The notes under the pieces: model-generated
The model's database searches: none
The model's input: the letters and a program-made list of their open reading frames with translations, nothing else
What the model was told of the DNA's origin: nothing
Made by a program: the position numbers and the translations under genes
Assembly: GCF_022836495.1 (NCBI RefSeq)
Contig: NZ_BQXM01000002.1
Location: forward strand, 186,001-250,000
DNA from: Desulforhabdus sp. TSK
Lineage (GTDB): Bacteria > Desulfobacterota > Syntrophobacteria > Syntrophobacterales > Syntrophobacteraceae
Direction: 5' to 3'
DNA: 64,000 nt
Shown here: positions 18,367 to 26,870 of the stretch, piece after piece
How positions within the stretch are numbered: position 1 is the first letter of the stretch
Layout of the letters: every line of letters starts with the position of its first letter

Positions 18367-18478
18367 GGTCCAGGTCTCCGATTGAATTGTTGTCCTGCAC
18401 TGCTCGTCACGTCGAGGGCTCATGCCTCTGGGAAAGATCACGCATATTGAAAGAATACCGGCAGAGGAATCTAAACTT

Positions 18479-18490
18479 TATTATAATCCT
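18479..18490. promoter_or_regulatory. AT-rich possible divergent promoter
   Basis: The 210-bp gap between the regulator gene (minus) and the next plus-strand gene contains TTATTATAATCC. It offers a TATAAT-like -10 box on both strands (plus 18482-18487, minus 18480-18485). No good -35 box at 17-bp spacing and no clear sigma54 -24/-12 pair (TGGCAC-N5-TTGC) was found by eye, so this is a weak call. Confidence 0.2.
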
Positions 18491-18576
18491 GCCACCCTGA
18501 AAATTCCTTGAACTCGTTTGATTTTAAGATTCTACGGCCGATGGTGCCTGGAAACAGCGAAGCGAAGGAGATGGAC

Positions 18577-18915
18577 ATGAGCAAATACATGCAACTGAAG
18601 GTCACCGTGAGCCCGGCTTATTCAGGAGACCTGGAAAAAGTGTACCCGAAACTGGCCCGGCACATGGGATATCTGGATGCTGATCTCGTCGGGCGGAATC
18701 CGTCGCTTTTTGAGCTTGCCGGGCAGCTGGATCAACTTCTCTATCGTTTTGAAGGAACACAGCTGAGAACCGTCCTGCTCCAGCATGCGGAAAAACTCCG
18801 AATGCTCCACAAGGGCATCGTGGAGCGCATCGCCAACTGGAATCTGGCCGAGGCGGATCGGATGCTGTACGAAATGGAAGATCTCTTCGAGGACATAGAA
18901 TCCGTCCTGGATTAG
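18577..18915 (+). CDS. Hypothetical helical protein
   Basis: A 112-residue soluble protein with no family I recognise. It reads MSKYMQLKVTVSPAYSG, then a mostly helical body (LFELAGQLDQLLYRFEGTQLR, LLQHAEKLRMLHKGIVERI) and an acidic end (LYEMEDLFEDIESVLD). No membrane segment or cysteine pair. The start at 18577 is chosen since AAGGAG lies seven bases upstream; the open frame runs back to 18508. It is divergent from the Kdp regulators and convergent with the DMT transporter, so it is probably its own unit. Confidence 0.6.
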   Translation: MSKYMQLKVTVSPAYSGDLEKVYPKLARHMGYLDADLVGRNPSLFELAGQLDQLLYRFEGTQLRTVLLQHAEKLRMLHKGIVERIANWNLAEADRMLYEMEDLFEDIESVLD

Positions 18916-18944
18916 GATTCGGTCTGCCGGTCTTCTCTCTCACC

Positions 18945-19892
18945 TCACGGGCTTCGGGTGCTTTCCTGTGCAAGGCTCGGCACGCGCACCGGGCGGTTCA
19001 CCAGAAAAATGCCGGCGCCCACCAGGAGAAGCGCTGTGATGAGGGCGTGTGTGAGAGGCTCTTTCAGGAAGAGACTGCCGGCGATCACGCCAAACAGGGG
19101 TGTCAGAAAGGTGAAGGAAGCCAGCCGCGCGACGGGGTAACGGCTGATGAGCCAGAACCAGACGAGATAAGTGATGAAGGCGATCCAGACGATCTGGTAC
19201 ACGAGGCACCCAATGATGGTCGGCGTTATTTCCCTTATTCCGGGCTCGCCCAGGGCCATGGAGCCCAACTGCAGAACCACGGCCGAAACGGCCAGCTGGT
19301 AGAGCAGCGTCTTGGCCGGCTGAATCCGAGCCAGCGGGCCCGCTTTGACGAGGACCGTCGTCGCCCCCCAGAACACCGCCGCCCCGACCAGCATGGCGTC
19401 TCCAATGAGCATGCGGCGGGTGGGGAGCTGCAGCGACTCACCGAAGGCCACGAGAATGCCTGCAAAGGCGCAGCAGAGGCCGATGATCTGACTGGTACGC
19501 AGGTGCTCGCCGGGAATGAAGATTTGTGCGCCGATGGCCACCACAAAGGGGGAAGTATAGAGGTAAATGACTGCCCGGGAAGCATTGGTGAATTCGAGCC
19601 CCCAATAAATGAGGAGGAATTCCCCGGAGAAGAGCAAACCGGCGGCGATTCCCCACCACAGGGTCCCGTCCCGGTCCAGGATGGGCTCCCGTCGCGCGAC
19701 CATCCAGAGCCAGATGAGCACGGTGGCGCCCAGTGATCGGATGGCGGCCTGCAGCAGGGGGGAGATTTCCACATTGACGACCTTGATGACGACCTGCTGC
19801 AGGCCCCAACTGGCGCACAAAATCACCAGCAATGCCATGGCGCTCAGCCCCAGGTGCTCCTGCCGACGGATCACGGCGTAATCTTTCCCCAT
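18945..19892 (-). CDS. EamA/DMT-superfamily transporter
   Basis: A 315-residue inner-membrane protein with about ten hydrophobic helices in two repeated halves, each matching EamA: WGLQQVVIKVVNVEISPLLQAAIRS in the first and YPVARLASFTFLTPLFGVIAGSLFLKEPLT in the second. Such proteins are metabolite or drug exporters (RhaT/YdcZ type); the substrate cannot be told. Start at 19890-19892 (MGKDYAVIRR) has AAGGGA upstream; the frame is open to 19997 but that part is not family-like. Confidence 0.85.
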   Translation of the reverse strand: MGKDYAVIRRQEHLGLSAMALLVILCASWGLQQVVIKVVNVEISPLLQAAIRSLGATVLIWLWMVARREPILDRDGTLWWGIAAGLLFSGEFLLIYWGLEFTNASRAVIYLYTSPFVVAIGAQIFIPGEHLRTSQIIGLCCAFAGILVAFGESLQLPTRRMLIGDAMLVGAAVFWGATTVLVKAGPLARIQPAKTLLYQLAVSAVVLQLGSMALGEPGIREITPTIIGCLVYQIVWIAFITYLVWFWLISRYPVARLASFTFLTPLFGVIAGSLFLKEPLTHALITALLLVGAGIFLVNRPVRVPSLAQESTRSP

Positions 19893-20224
19893 GGAATTCC
19901 CTTCATTATGGCAGGCCGCCGGCTCCCCAGCCTGCCGGTTCTTTTTATCGTATCGGGCTGCCGCCATCACATGGGCAGCCAGCGCACTTCTTTTCATCCT
20001 GTCGAATCAGGATACACTACCCCTGAACGAGGGAAAGATCAATTTTCAGGACCTTCTTTGCCGGGGATTTGTTAAAGTGCCCCAGCTTGATTTTGGAAAC
20101 GAATTTTTGGTCAGCCTCTCAGGAAGATGGGTTTCGGGACAGGAGAGCTGCGGATTTCCCCGTGTGTCCTGCATAGAGGCTTCCGCTGAGGGATCTAGAG
20201 TGGATGAAATGAGGAGAGAACGAC
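19893..20224. other. Intergenic, no gene seen
   Basis: 332 bases between divergent genes. Overlapping open frames on the plus strand (for example 19891-20247) have no ribosome site and no family resemblance. It should carry the promoters of the exporter and of the small gene at 20225, whose GAGGAGAG ribosome site ends this stretch. No recognisable operator was found. Confidence 0.4.
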
Positions 20225-20497
20225 ATGTTTGCATTGTATCAGCCTGATGGTGGAATTTTCGGGATCGGCGAAACCGCCGAAGCCGCCAGGGCCGATGCCG
20301 CCGAGTGGCTGGAGGGGGGCATGGATGAAGCCCTCCGGGCAGAGCTGTTCCATGCCGGGCAGGCCGAAAGGAGCGACAGGCTTTACATACGGGAATGCAC
20401 CCCCGAGCTTGCAGCCGCGGTCCTGGAAGACAGCGGCACCGTCGTCTACGATGTGAATCAGGAAGGACTGTTGGACCTCATCGAAATCATCGAGTAA
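20225..20497 (+). CDS. Small hypothetical protein
   Basis: A 90-residue acidic protein with a GAGGAGAGAACGAC ribosome site just before the ATG. Sequence features: an N-terminal beta-like MFALYQPDGGIFGIGE, a helical alanine-rich middle (AAEAARADAAEWLEGG) and the end VVYDVNQEGLLDLIEIIE. No family recognised, no signal peptide. It is convergent with the S4-domain gene 24 bases downstream. Confidence 0.6.
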   Translation: MFALYQPDGGIFGIGETAEAARADAAEWLEGGMDEALRAELFHAGQAERSDRLYIRECTPELAAAVLEDSGTVVYDVNQEGLLDLIEIIE

Positions 20498-20521
20498 CAG
20501 TCGTTTCCCCCATCGGGCAAA

Positions 20522-20731
20522 CTACTGGACCTCGATCCTGTTTCCCGCCAGCTCCACCACCTGGCCCTTGCGGATCTTCCGACCTTTGCGGGTCTCCACG
20601 CTCCCGTCGACCTTCACCTGCCCCTCGACGATGGCGACTTTCGCCATGCCGCCGCTGTCGCAAAGACCGGTGACTTTCAGGAGCTTGCTCAGCTCGATGT
20701 ATTCGCTCTCCAGCTTGAACCTTTGAGTCAT
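20522..20731 (-). CDS. S4-domain RNA-binding protein (YbcJ-like)
   Basis: A 69-residue protein that is essentially one S4 RNA-binding fold: EYIELSKLLKVTGLCDSGGMAK, VEGQVKVDGSVETRKGRKIRKGQVVEL. The order IxLxxLLKxxGLxxSGGxAK is that of the YbcJ family, thought to bind structured RNA. The ATG at 20729-20731 gives full family length; the longer frame back to 20884 overlaps cydB on the same strand. It starts 53 bases after cydB stops and may be co-transcribed with it. Confidence 0.85.
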   Translation of the reverse strand: MTQRFKLESEYIELSKLLKVTGLCDSGGMAKVAIVEGQVKVDGSVETRKGRKIRKGQVVELAGNRIEVQ

Positions 20732-20784
20732 GCAATTTGCCTTCTTGAAGAGGGGGCCCTTCTTCTCTTTCTGTGAATCCGTAC

Positions 20785-21780
20785 TCAGTGGTAGCCTTCC
20801 TCCGGCAGCACTTTCCCGCGAAACACCCAGTAACTGTAAATATTGTATCCCAGCACTACGGGCAGCACGAGGCAGGCTCCCCAAAGGGTGAAAACCAGGG
20901 TCTCATGCTGGGACGCCGCTTCGTAAACCGTCACGCTGGGGGGAACGGCATAAGGGTGAAGGGCGGCCAGAAGCCCCAGGTAGGCGGAAATGAACAACAC
21001 CACGGCACTCAGGAAAGGCTCCAGGATTTTTCTGCTTCTCAGGCTCTTCAGAAGAAACAGAAACGCTGCGATGCCGAGCAGGGGAAACGTCCAGATGAAG
21101 TAAACGCGGGGTGCGCTGAGCCATCGGCCTGGAATGGACGGATTCAGAACCGGAGTCCACACGCTCACCACCAGCATGAAGGCCGCTACTGCCAGAGCGG
21201 CCTGGAAAGCCTGCCTGTAGGCGCGCTCCTGGACGGTCCCCGTTGTCTTGATGATGAGGTAAGTGGCTCCCAGGAGCACGTAGCCGGCGATGAGGGCCAG
21301 TCCCACCATGACGGTGAAGGGCTGCAGCCAGTCCAGCGCGCCCCCCGCAAACTGTCCGTTCACCACCGTCGTCCCGGAAATGTACCCTCCCAGGGTCAAG
21401 CCCTGGGCAAAAACCGCCACGAGGCTGCCGCAGAAAAAGGCCCGGTTCCATTTCGCCTTGTTCCGGGAATTGGCGCGGAATTCGAAGGCCACTCCTCGGA
21501 AGATCAGGCCGAAGATGAATGTGAGGAGAGGGATGTAGAGGGCGCTGAAAAGGACCGTGTAGACCATGGGAAAGGTGGCGAAGAGCGCGCCTCCTCCAAA
21601 TACGAGCCAGGTCTGATTTGCGTCCCACACGGGCGCAATGCTGTTCATGAGCACGTCGCGCTCTTCTTCACACTTGGCGGTGGGAAACAGGATCCCCACA
21701 CCGAGACTGAAGCCGTCCAGGACGACATAAAGAATGATGACAAGACCCACGAGACAGAGCCACAAATGAACGAGAGCCAT
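20785..21780 (-). CDS. cydB: Cytochrome bd ubiquinol oxidase subunit II
   Basis: A 331-residue membrane protein with about eight or nine helices. Family landmarks: LYVVLDGFSLGVGIL near the N-terminus, WDANQTWLVFGGGALFATFP (the WD-NQ-W-GG block of CydB), FRGVAFEFR and the end VVLGYNIYSYWVFRGKV. With CydA it forms the high-affinity quinol oxidase that protects anaerobes and microaerophiles from oxygen. GGAGG lies eight bases before the ATG at 21778-21780. It follows cydA by 95 bases. No cydX peptide could be found in the gap or downstream. Confidence 0.93.
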   Translation of the reverse strand: MALVHLWLCLVGLVIILYVVLDGFSLGVGILFPTAKCEEERDVLMNSIAPVWDANQTWLVFGGGALFATFPMVYTVLFSALYIPLLTFIFGLIFRGVAFEFRANSRNKAKWNRAFFCGSLVAVFAQGLTLGGYISGTTVVNGQFAGGALDWLQPFTVMVGLALIAGYVLLGATYLIIKTTGTVQERAYRQAFQAALAVAAFMLVVSVWTPVLNPSIPGRWLSAPRVYFIWTFPLLGIAAFLFLLKSLRSRKILEPFLSAVVLFISAYLGLLAALHPYAVPPSVTVYEAASQHETLVFTLWGACLVLPVVLGYNIYSYWVFRGKVLPEEGYH

Positions 21781-21875
21781 GCATCGACCTCCATGAATTG
21801 GTTTGCCCGGCAAATACCGGAGAATCCTTGTGCTGCGCCTCTCTCATCCCCAGGCGGGGAAAATGTTTACCGGCA

Positions 21876-23246
21876 TCAAGAGGCTTCGACGCCGGGCTGC
21901 ATCCCCGCAGGCAATTGAACCGGGGGAATGGGGCTGGTGAGATCCGGGCCGGCACGAAGTGTCCTCAGAACATAAAAGAAATAGCTCGCCCCGATGAGGG
22001 CGAAGAAGAGCATGAAAAGCGTCAAAGACCACAGGACGTTTCCCGCCGCGATGGGAGAAACCCCGTCCGCCGTGCGCATGAGGCCGTAAACCACCCAGGG
22101 CTGGCGACCCACCTCGGCGGTGATCCACCCCGAAATGGTGGCGATGAATCCGAGGGGCTGCACGGCCACGAGAGTCATGAGGAAGCGTCGGGATACGAAA
22201 AGCTTCCCCCGGAGCCAAAGGTATCCCGCCCAGAGCATGACCGCCATGAAGACGAAGCCTATGCCCGCCATGATGCGGAAGGACCAGAAGGTGACGGCCG
22301 CATTGGGGCGGTCTTCATGAGGGAATTCCTTCAGGCCCAGGACTTTGCCGTCGAGGGAATGGGTGATGAGGAGGCTCAGCCCGTTGGGGACCGTGAGCTC
22401 GAAGCGGTTCCGCTCCTCCTTCATGTCCGGGATGGCAAAGAGGGCGAGAGGGGCGCCTCCCGTGAGGTTGGTGTTCCAGAGGGCTTCCATGGCCGCCAGT
22501 TTGGCGGGCTGGTGGCGCGCGACGACGAGGCCCTTCTGGTCCCCCACAAAAACCTGGAGGGGGGCGAGGAGTGCTGCCAGGATGAGTGCCAGGCCCAGGG
22601 ATTTGCGGTAGAAAGGTACGTTCTTCTCCTGGAGCAGGAAGAAGGCGCTGATGCCCGCGACGACGAAGGCCGTGGTTTCGTAGGACGCCAGGATCATGTG
22701 AATGAGGTGAGTGGGAAAGGCAGGATTGAAAATGGCCGCGTAAAAGTCCGTAACCATGAAGCGCCCGTCCACGAGCTCATAGCCCGCCGGGGTCTGCATC
22801 CACGAGTTGGCGGCCATGATCCAGAAGGCCGAAAGGCTGGCCCCAAGGCCCACAAGGCAGGTGGAGAGGAAATGGATGGCGGGGGGAACCCTTTTCCAGC
22901 CGAAGAGCATGATGCCGAGGAAGCCGGCTTCGAGAAAAAATGCCGTCATGCCTTCATACGCCATGAGGGGAGCGATGACGTTGGCCACCGCCTGGGAAAA
23001 TCGAGCGAAATTGGTGCCGAACTCAAACTCCAGGGTGATGCCGGATACCACCCCCACGGCGAAATGAATGGCGAAAATCTTCACCCAGAATCGGTACATG
23101 CGATAGTAGATCTCGTTTTTGGTGCGCAGCCACAAAAATTCTGTGACAACGAGATACAGGGCCAATCCGATGGTCAAGGTGGGAAAGAGGATGTGAAAGG
23201 CGGTGGTCAGTCCGAACTGCAGTCTGGAAAGAAATACAACGTCCAT
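21876..23246 (-). CDS. cydA: Cytochrome bd ubiquinol oxidase subunit I
   Basis: A 456-residue haem-bearing subunit. It begins MDVVFLSRLQFGLTTAFHILFPTLTIG, with the His of HILFP expected to bind haem b595. Later landmarks are FEFGTNFARFS, MAYEGMTAFFLEAGFLGIMLFGW, ANSWMQTPAGYE, and GRQPWVVYGLMRTADGVSP. The Q-loop region between about 240 and 320 is short, so it belongs to the short-loop class. GAGGTG precedes the ATG. First gene of cydAB, divergent from the E1 genes. Confidence 0.94.
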   Translation of the reverse strand: MDVVFLSRLQFGLTTAFHILFPTLTIGLALYLVVTEFLWLRTKNEIYYRMYRFWVKIFAIHFAVGVVSGITLEFEFGTNFARFSQAVANVIAPLMAYEGMTAFFLEAGFLGIMLFGWKRVPPAIHFLSTCLVGLGASLSAFWIMAANSWMQTPAGYELVDGRFMVTDFYAAIFNPAFPTHLIHMILASYETTAFVVAGISAFFLLQEKNVPFYRKSLGLALILAALLAPLQVFVGDQKGLVVARHQPAKLAAMEALWNTNLTGGAPLALFAIPDMKEERNRFELTVPNGLSLLITHSLDGKVLGLKEFPHEDRPNAAVTFWSFRIMAGIGFVFMAVMLWAGYLWLRGKLFVSRRFLMTLVAVQPLGFIATISGWITAEVGRQPWVVYGLMRTADGVSPIAAGNVLWSLTLFMLFFALIGASYFFYVLRTLRAGPDLTSPIPPVQLPAGMQPGVEAS

Positions 23247-23560
23247 TTTTCACCTCGTATCTTCCAAAGCTCATGGAATTACGCATTACGGGATCTTGCC
23301 GCCCCCGCTCTCCGGCCGAAAGATGGGAAGTTCCCGGGAAGAGTTGCTTCCAACTCCGGGAATATCCTTCGTGAGGTCGATCCCGGGCCGTTGAAAAACC
23401 TTAAACGCTCCTGCGACCGGTATCAAGAGAATAAGTATCCACCTGGAAGAATGCAGAAAAAGATTCCAGGGACTCGTATTTACATTTGGGGCTCATTCCG
23501 GGATACTGGGACCGCTTTGAGTGTGGGCAATGAACGTGGAACGACACGAAGGGAGGACTT
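23247..23560. other. Divergent intergenic region cydA / E1 alpha
   Basis: 314 bases that must carry promoters in both directions. It holds a palindrome TTCCCGGGAA at about 23331-23340 and a second CCGGGAATAT at about 23357, which could be a regulator site, and a GGGAGGACTT ribosome site before the E1 alpha gene. No gene was found in it. Confidence 0.35.
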
Positions 23561-24529
23561 ATGCAAGTGTCCAAAGACAAGCAATGGGAGATGCTCCGAA
23601 CCTTGCTCCTGGCGCGCAGCTTCGAGGATGCCCTGGTGGAACTGTGCAAGGTGCAGGGGAAAATCCCCGGGATGATGATCCTCTGCACGGGCCAGGAAGC
23701 GGTGGGCTCGGGCGTCTGCGCGGCGTTGAGCCCGGAAGATGTCATCCTCACCAACCACCGCAGCCACAGTCACCTCCTCGCCAAGGGCGCCGACCCCAGA
23801 ACCCTGATGGCCGAGATCTACGGCAAGGCCACGGGCTGCAACAGGGGCAAGAGCGGGACCCTCCACCTGGCGGTCCCCGAGGTCAACGCTCCATGCACGA
23901 CGACAGTGGTGGGTGGGGGGCTTCCCCTGGCGGTGGGATTTGCCTTCGCCCAGATGTACCGCCAGGAAAGAACGGTAACCGTCTGCTTCTTCGGAGACGG
24001 CGCGGCCGATGAAGGCTCGTTCCATGAGGCGTTGAACCTGGCAAGCCTCTGGAAGCTGCCGGTGATCTTTGTGTGCGAAAACAACCTCTACGCGGGCGCT
24101 CAACGCTACGAAGAGCATACCCGGGTTCAAAACGTCGCCGACCGGGCCGGCGCCTATGCCATGCCTGGAGAGATTGTGGACGGGAACGATGCGCTGGCGG
24201 TGTATGAAGCGACCCGCCGCGCCAGGGAGCGTGCTCTGGGAGGCCTCGGCCCCACCCTCATCGAGTGCAAGACCTACCGCTGCCGCGGGCATGGAGAGAG
24301 CGATCCTCAGCATTATCAGCCCAGAGAAGAAATCCAGATGTGGACGGAAAAATGTCCGCTCCCCAGGCTCCACGGCGAAATGCTCGCCCAGGGGCTGATC
24401 ACGCCCCAAGAACTGGAAGCCCTGCAGGCGGAAGTCGACCGCCTGGTGCAGGATGCCGTGCGATTTGCCGAAGAGAGCCCCTACCCCGAACCGCATGAGG
24501 CACTGGAAGATGTCCTCGTTGCTTCTTGA
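23561..24529 (+). CDS. TPP-dependent dehydrogenase E1 component, alpha subunit
   Basis: A 322-residue E1 alpha of the pyruvate/acetoin dehydrogenase type, which decarboxylates a 2-oxo acid or acetoin with thiamine diphosphate. Landmarks: GQEAVGSGVCAAL, TNHRSHSHLLAKG, ATGCNRGKSGTLHL, the TPP-binding stretch from GDGAADEGSFHEAL to VCENN, and ECKTYRCRGHGESD. GGAGG precedes the ATG. It is followed 16 bases later by the beta subunit. No E2 or E3 gene follows in this window, so the complex must borrow these from elsewhere or the pair works differently. The short length and GHGESD motif fit AcoA-like enzymes best. Confidence 0.85.
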   Translation: MQVSKDKQWEMLRTLLLARSFEDALVELCKVQGKIPGMMILCTGQEAVGSGVCAALSPEDVILTNHRSHSHLLAKGADPRTLMAEIYGKATGCNRGKSGTLHLAVPEVNAPCTTTVVGGGLPLAVGFAFAQMYRQERTVTVCFFGDGAADEGSFHEALNLASLWKLPVIFVCENNLYAGAQRYEEHTRVQNVADRAGAYAMPGEIVDGNDALAVYEATRRARERALGGLGPTLIECKTYRCRGHGESDPQHYQPREEIQMWTEKCPLPRLHGEMLAQGLITPQELEALQAEVDRLVQDAVRFAEESPYPEPHEALEDVLVAS

Positions 24530-24545
24530 TGAAAGGAAGAGCGCC

Positions 24546-25523
24546 ATGCAGCAGTTAGGAATGGGACAGGCCGTGAATCAGGCCCTCCGGGAAGAAATGC
24601 AGCGGGACTCTCGTGTTTTCATTGCAGGGGAAGGCGTGGGCGTGAGCATCCACGACAGCCCCATGCTTCCGACAGCCGGCCTCCTGGGGGAATTCGGCCC
24701 CGGGAGGGTCAAAGACACGCCCGTTTCCGAAGCCGCCATCGCGGGTCTGGCAGTGGGAGCCGCCGCTGCCGGTCTCAGGCCGGTTGTGGAAATCATGTTC
24801 AACCCCTTCTTCACTCTGGCTTCGGACATGATCGTCAATCATGCGGCGAAGCTCCGGTATCTTTCGGGAGGAAAATCCACTTTTCCCCTGGTGATACGCA
24901 TGAAGAGCGGTGCCGGCTTCGGTGCCGGATGCCAGCATTCCCACAACCTGGAAGCCTGGGTGGCCCACTGCCCGGGGCTCAAGGTCATCATGCCCTCGAC
25001 GCCGGCCGACGCCAAGGGGCTTTTGAAAGCGGCCATCCGGGATGAAGATCCCGTCATCTTCATCGAAGACATGATGCTGTATTTTGCTCCCGGGCCCGTC
25101 CCGGAGGAACCCTACCTGATCCCCATCGGCAAGGCCGAGGTCAAGCGGGAGGGCTCGGACGTGACCGTCGTGACCTGGTCCAAGATGCTCGGTGTGGCCA
25201 TGCAGGCAGCGGCTCAGCTGGCGGAGGAGGGGATCGACGTTGAGGTGGTGGACCTTCGTACCCTTGTTCCCCTGGACAAGGAAACGATCCTCCAGTCCAC
25301 CCGCAAGACCGGCCGCCTGGTGGTTTTGCACGAAGCATCCCGAACGGGGGGCTTCGCCGGGGAAATCTGCGCCGTGGTCATGGAGGAGGCCTTTGGGAGT
25401 ATGAAAGCCCCCTTTCGGCGCGTGACGGGTCCCGACATCCCCGTACCTGCCAGTCCGCCCCTGGAACGCTTTTACATCCCCGACGCGACGAAACTGGTCG
25501 CGGCGGTGAAGGAAATTGTTTAG
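24546..25523 (+). CDS. TPP-dependent dehydrogenase E1 component, beta subunit
   Basis: A 325-residue E1 beta/transketolase-like partner of the preceding protein. Features: MGQAVNQALREEMQRDSRVFIAGEGVG, DTPVSEAAIAGLAVGAAAAGLRPVVEIMF, the YLSGGKSTFPLVIRMKSGAG segment, HCPGLKVIMPSTPADAKGLLKAAI and the C-terminal VEVVDLRTLVPLDKETIL. Length is standard. The ATG at 24546 follows an AAGGAAGAG ribosome site. A hairpin lies 48 bases after the stop. Confidence 0.86.
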   Translation: MQQLGMGQAVNQALREEMQRDSRVFIAGEGVGVSIHDSPMLPTAGLLGEFGPGRVKDTPVSEAAIAGLAVGAAAAGLRPVVEIMFNPFFTLASDMIVNHAAKLRYLSGGKSTFPLVIRMKSGAGFGAGCQHSHNLEAWVAHCPGLKVIMPSTPADAKGLLKAAIRDEDPVIFIEDMMLYFAPGPVPEEPYLIPIGKAEVKREGSDVTVVTWSKMLGVAMQAAAQLAEEGIDVEVVDLRTLVPLDKETILQSTRKTGRLVVLHEASRTGGFAGEICAVVMEEAFGSMKAPFRRVTGPDIPVPASPPLERFYIPDATKLVAAVKEIV

Positions 25524-25570
25524 AGAGCCTCCAGAAGCAGGAACGGCCGAGAGGGTCGTTCGCATGAGGC

Positions 25571-25605
25571 TGATGGGCTGGCTGCCGGCAAGGCTCAGCC
25601 CATCA
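25571..25605 (+). terminator. Hairpin after the E1 beta gene
   Basis: TGATGGGCTG at 25571-25580 pairs perfectly with CAGCCCATCA at 25596-25605, with a 15-base loop. It lies just downstream of the E1 pair and could end that transcript. The T-run is poor (TTTC about ten bases later), so Rho or processing may be involved. Confidence 0.4.
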
Positions 25606-25676
25606 CCAGCTTTCGTTGCCTGCCTCGGCCATGAATCCATTCGGCCGTGCAGATCCCATCACGAGGAACAGGAATT

Positions 25677-25940
25677 ATGCTCCCACTCGTACTCTTCTTT
25701 GTCCTTTTGATCATTCTGGTCGCTTCGGGCATCGGCGTCGGGTTTCTTCTGAACTGGATGATGCCGACCGTGGATTTCGACATCGGTGTCCTGATCGGTG
25801 TGATATCCCTCGGGTTCTCCCTGGACTTTGTTGCCCGGTTTCTGAGCTCTTACGGTGAGCAACCTCTCCTGGACGACGAAGTCGAGGAGGTTATCATCAG
25901 ACCGAAGGGAAGCAGCCGCGTCTCCAGGCGCAGGAGGTGA
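25677..25940 (+). CDS. Small two-helix membrane protein
   Basis: An 87-residue protein with two hydrophobic segments (LPLVLFFVLLIILVASGIGV and IGVLIGVISLGFSLDFVARF) and a charged C-terminal tail ending in SRVSRRRR. The start at 25677 is preceded by GAGGAACAGG. No family recognised. It stands alone between the E1 genes and an accessory region. Confidence 0.5.
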   Translation: MLPLVLFFVLLIILVASGIGVGFLLNWMMPTVDFDIGVLIGVISLGFSLDFVARFLSSYGEQPLLDDEVEEVIIRPKGSSRVSRRRR

Positions 25941-25990
25941 TCATCCTTCAGTGTGGGCAAAAGCCCATAGGGGGTGACTCAACCAACTTC

Positions 25991-26016
25991 CGTCATTCCG
26001 GCGAAAGTCGGAATCC
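25991..26016. repeat. GTCATTCC-type palindromic repeat, copy 1
   Basis: GTCATTCCGGCGAAAGTCGG then AATCC forms a small hairpin (ATTCCG / CGGAAT). The same GTCATTCC start occurs at 27472 and 57961. These are short dispersed palindromes typical of intergenic repeats in this type of genome. Confidence 0.45.
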
Positions 26017-26109
26017 AGGAAAATGAAGACTTTTTGGACCCCGGTTTTCATGAGGGTGGCGTCAGGTCAACGACATTGTCCCCCCAGGCCTGCGCTCGGA
26101 GGGGTTCCT

Positions 26110-26301
26110 ATGACTGTGCGTACAATTGCACCAGGTGCTTCGGAGGAACGTTGCTGGAGTGTCTGGCGAGAGGACGACAACGGCAACCGGTTCGAGGTGG
26201 CTCGAAATCTCCTGCGGCGCGAGGCTGAGGAGGCCGTAAGAACCTTCGAAGCCAGGGGGCACAAACAGTCGTACTGGCTGGAGAAGACTTCCGGAACATA
26301 G
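26110..26301 (+). CDS. Small hypothetical protein
   Basis: A 63-residue basic protein starting MTVRTIAPGASEERCWSVW, then a helical EVARNLLRREAEEAVRTFEA and the end YWLEKTSGT. The ATG at 26110 has GGAGGGGTTCCT upstream. The sequence reads like a small beta-alpha-beta unit; no family is recognised. The longer frame from 26023 covers the repeat-like leader and is not preferred. Confidence 0.45.
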   Translation: MTVRTIAPGASEERCWSVWREDDNGNRFEVARNLLRREAEEAVRTFEARGHKQSYWLEKTSGT

Positions 26302-26870
26302 TCAACGTCGTATTCCGCTCCTCGGGGCAGGGGCCAATCCCTTTTTGGGTGGATGTGGAAGAATGCATTTTTTCAGAACGGACGATTTCCATATCTCTGT
26401 CATCAATCCCCATGCAACCGTTATCTTGCTGAAATCCAGCCCTATAATGGTGCTGAGGATGGGCCTTGCACAGGGTGACCTTTGCTCCCCAATCACGTGC
26501 CGGAAGAATTGCCTGGAGCGCAAACGTCCCCCCACGTGGCATCGATCGCGAAATGCGTCAACAACTCTTTGGCATCCAGCCAATTGTGGCCTACAAAGCC
26601 GAAAGGATTTTGAGCATATGGTGCTCTCCAGTTTCAGGAGATCTTTCCATTGTTCGTGATAGCCGGAAAGAGCCATGCATTGCCTCGGAAAATTCTTGCA
26701 GGACCCTTATCCATAAAATATAAAGAAAATTAGGATGATGAGAAAATTCAACACGATGCAATGATTGCCAATCCGTGCTCTCTTTTTGTTGTTGGACATT
26801 GGAAATCTGCCCCGTGTCCTGGAGATATACTGAAACTATAGAATTACTTGTTAGCCGAAAAGGAGGAACC
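26302..26870. other. Non-coding or decayed stretch
   Basis: 569 bases with only weak open frames on both strands (for example minus 26302-26676), none with a ribosome site or family resemblance. It becomes clearly AT-richer after about 26650, marking the left border of the accessory island. It may hold decayed mobile DNA; nothing can be named. Confidence 0.35.

Noticed and set aside
21798-23675. 625-residue plus-strand frame opposite cydA
   Set aside because: Antisense to cydA, very rich in E, G, H and R as expected for the complement of membrane-protein codons.
26302-26676. Possible decayed transposase on the minus strand
   Set aside because: Some phrases look protein-like, but no motif of any transposase family could be identified, so it is left as unassigned.
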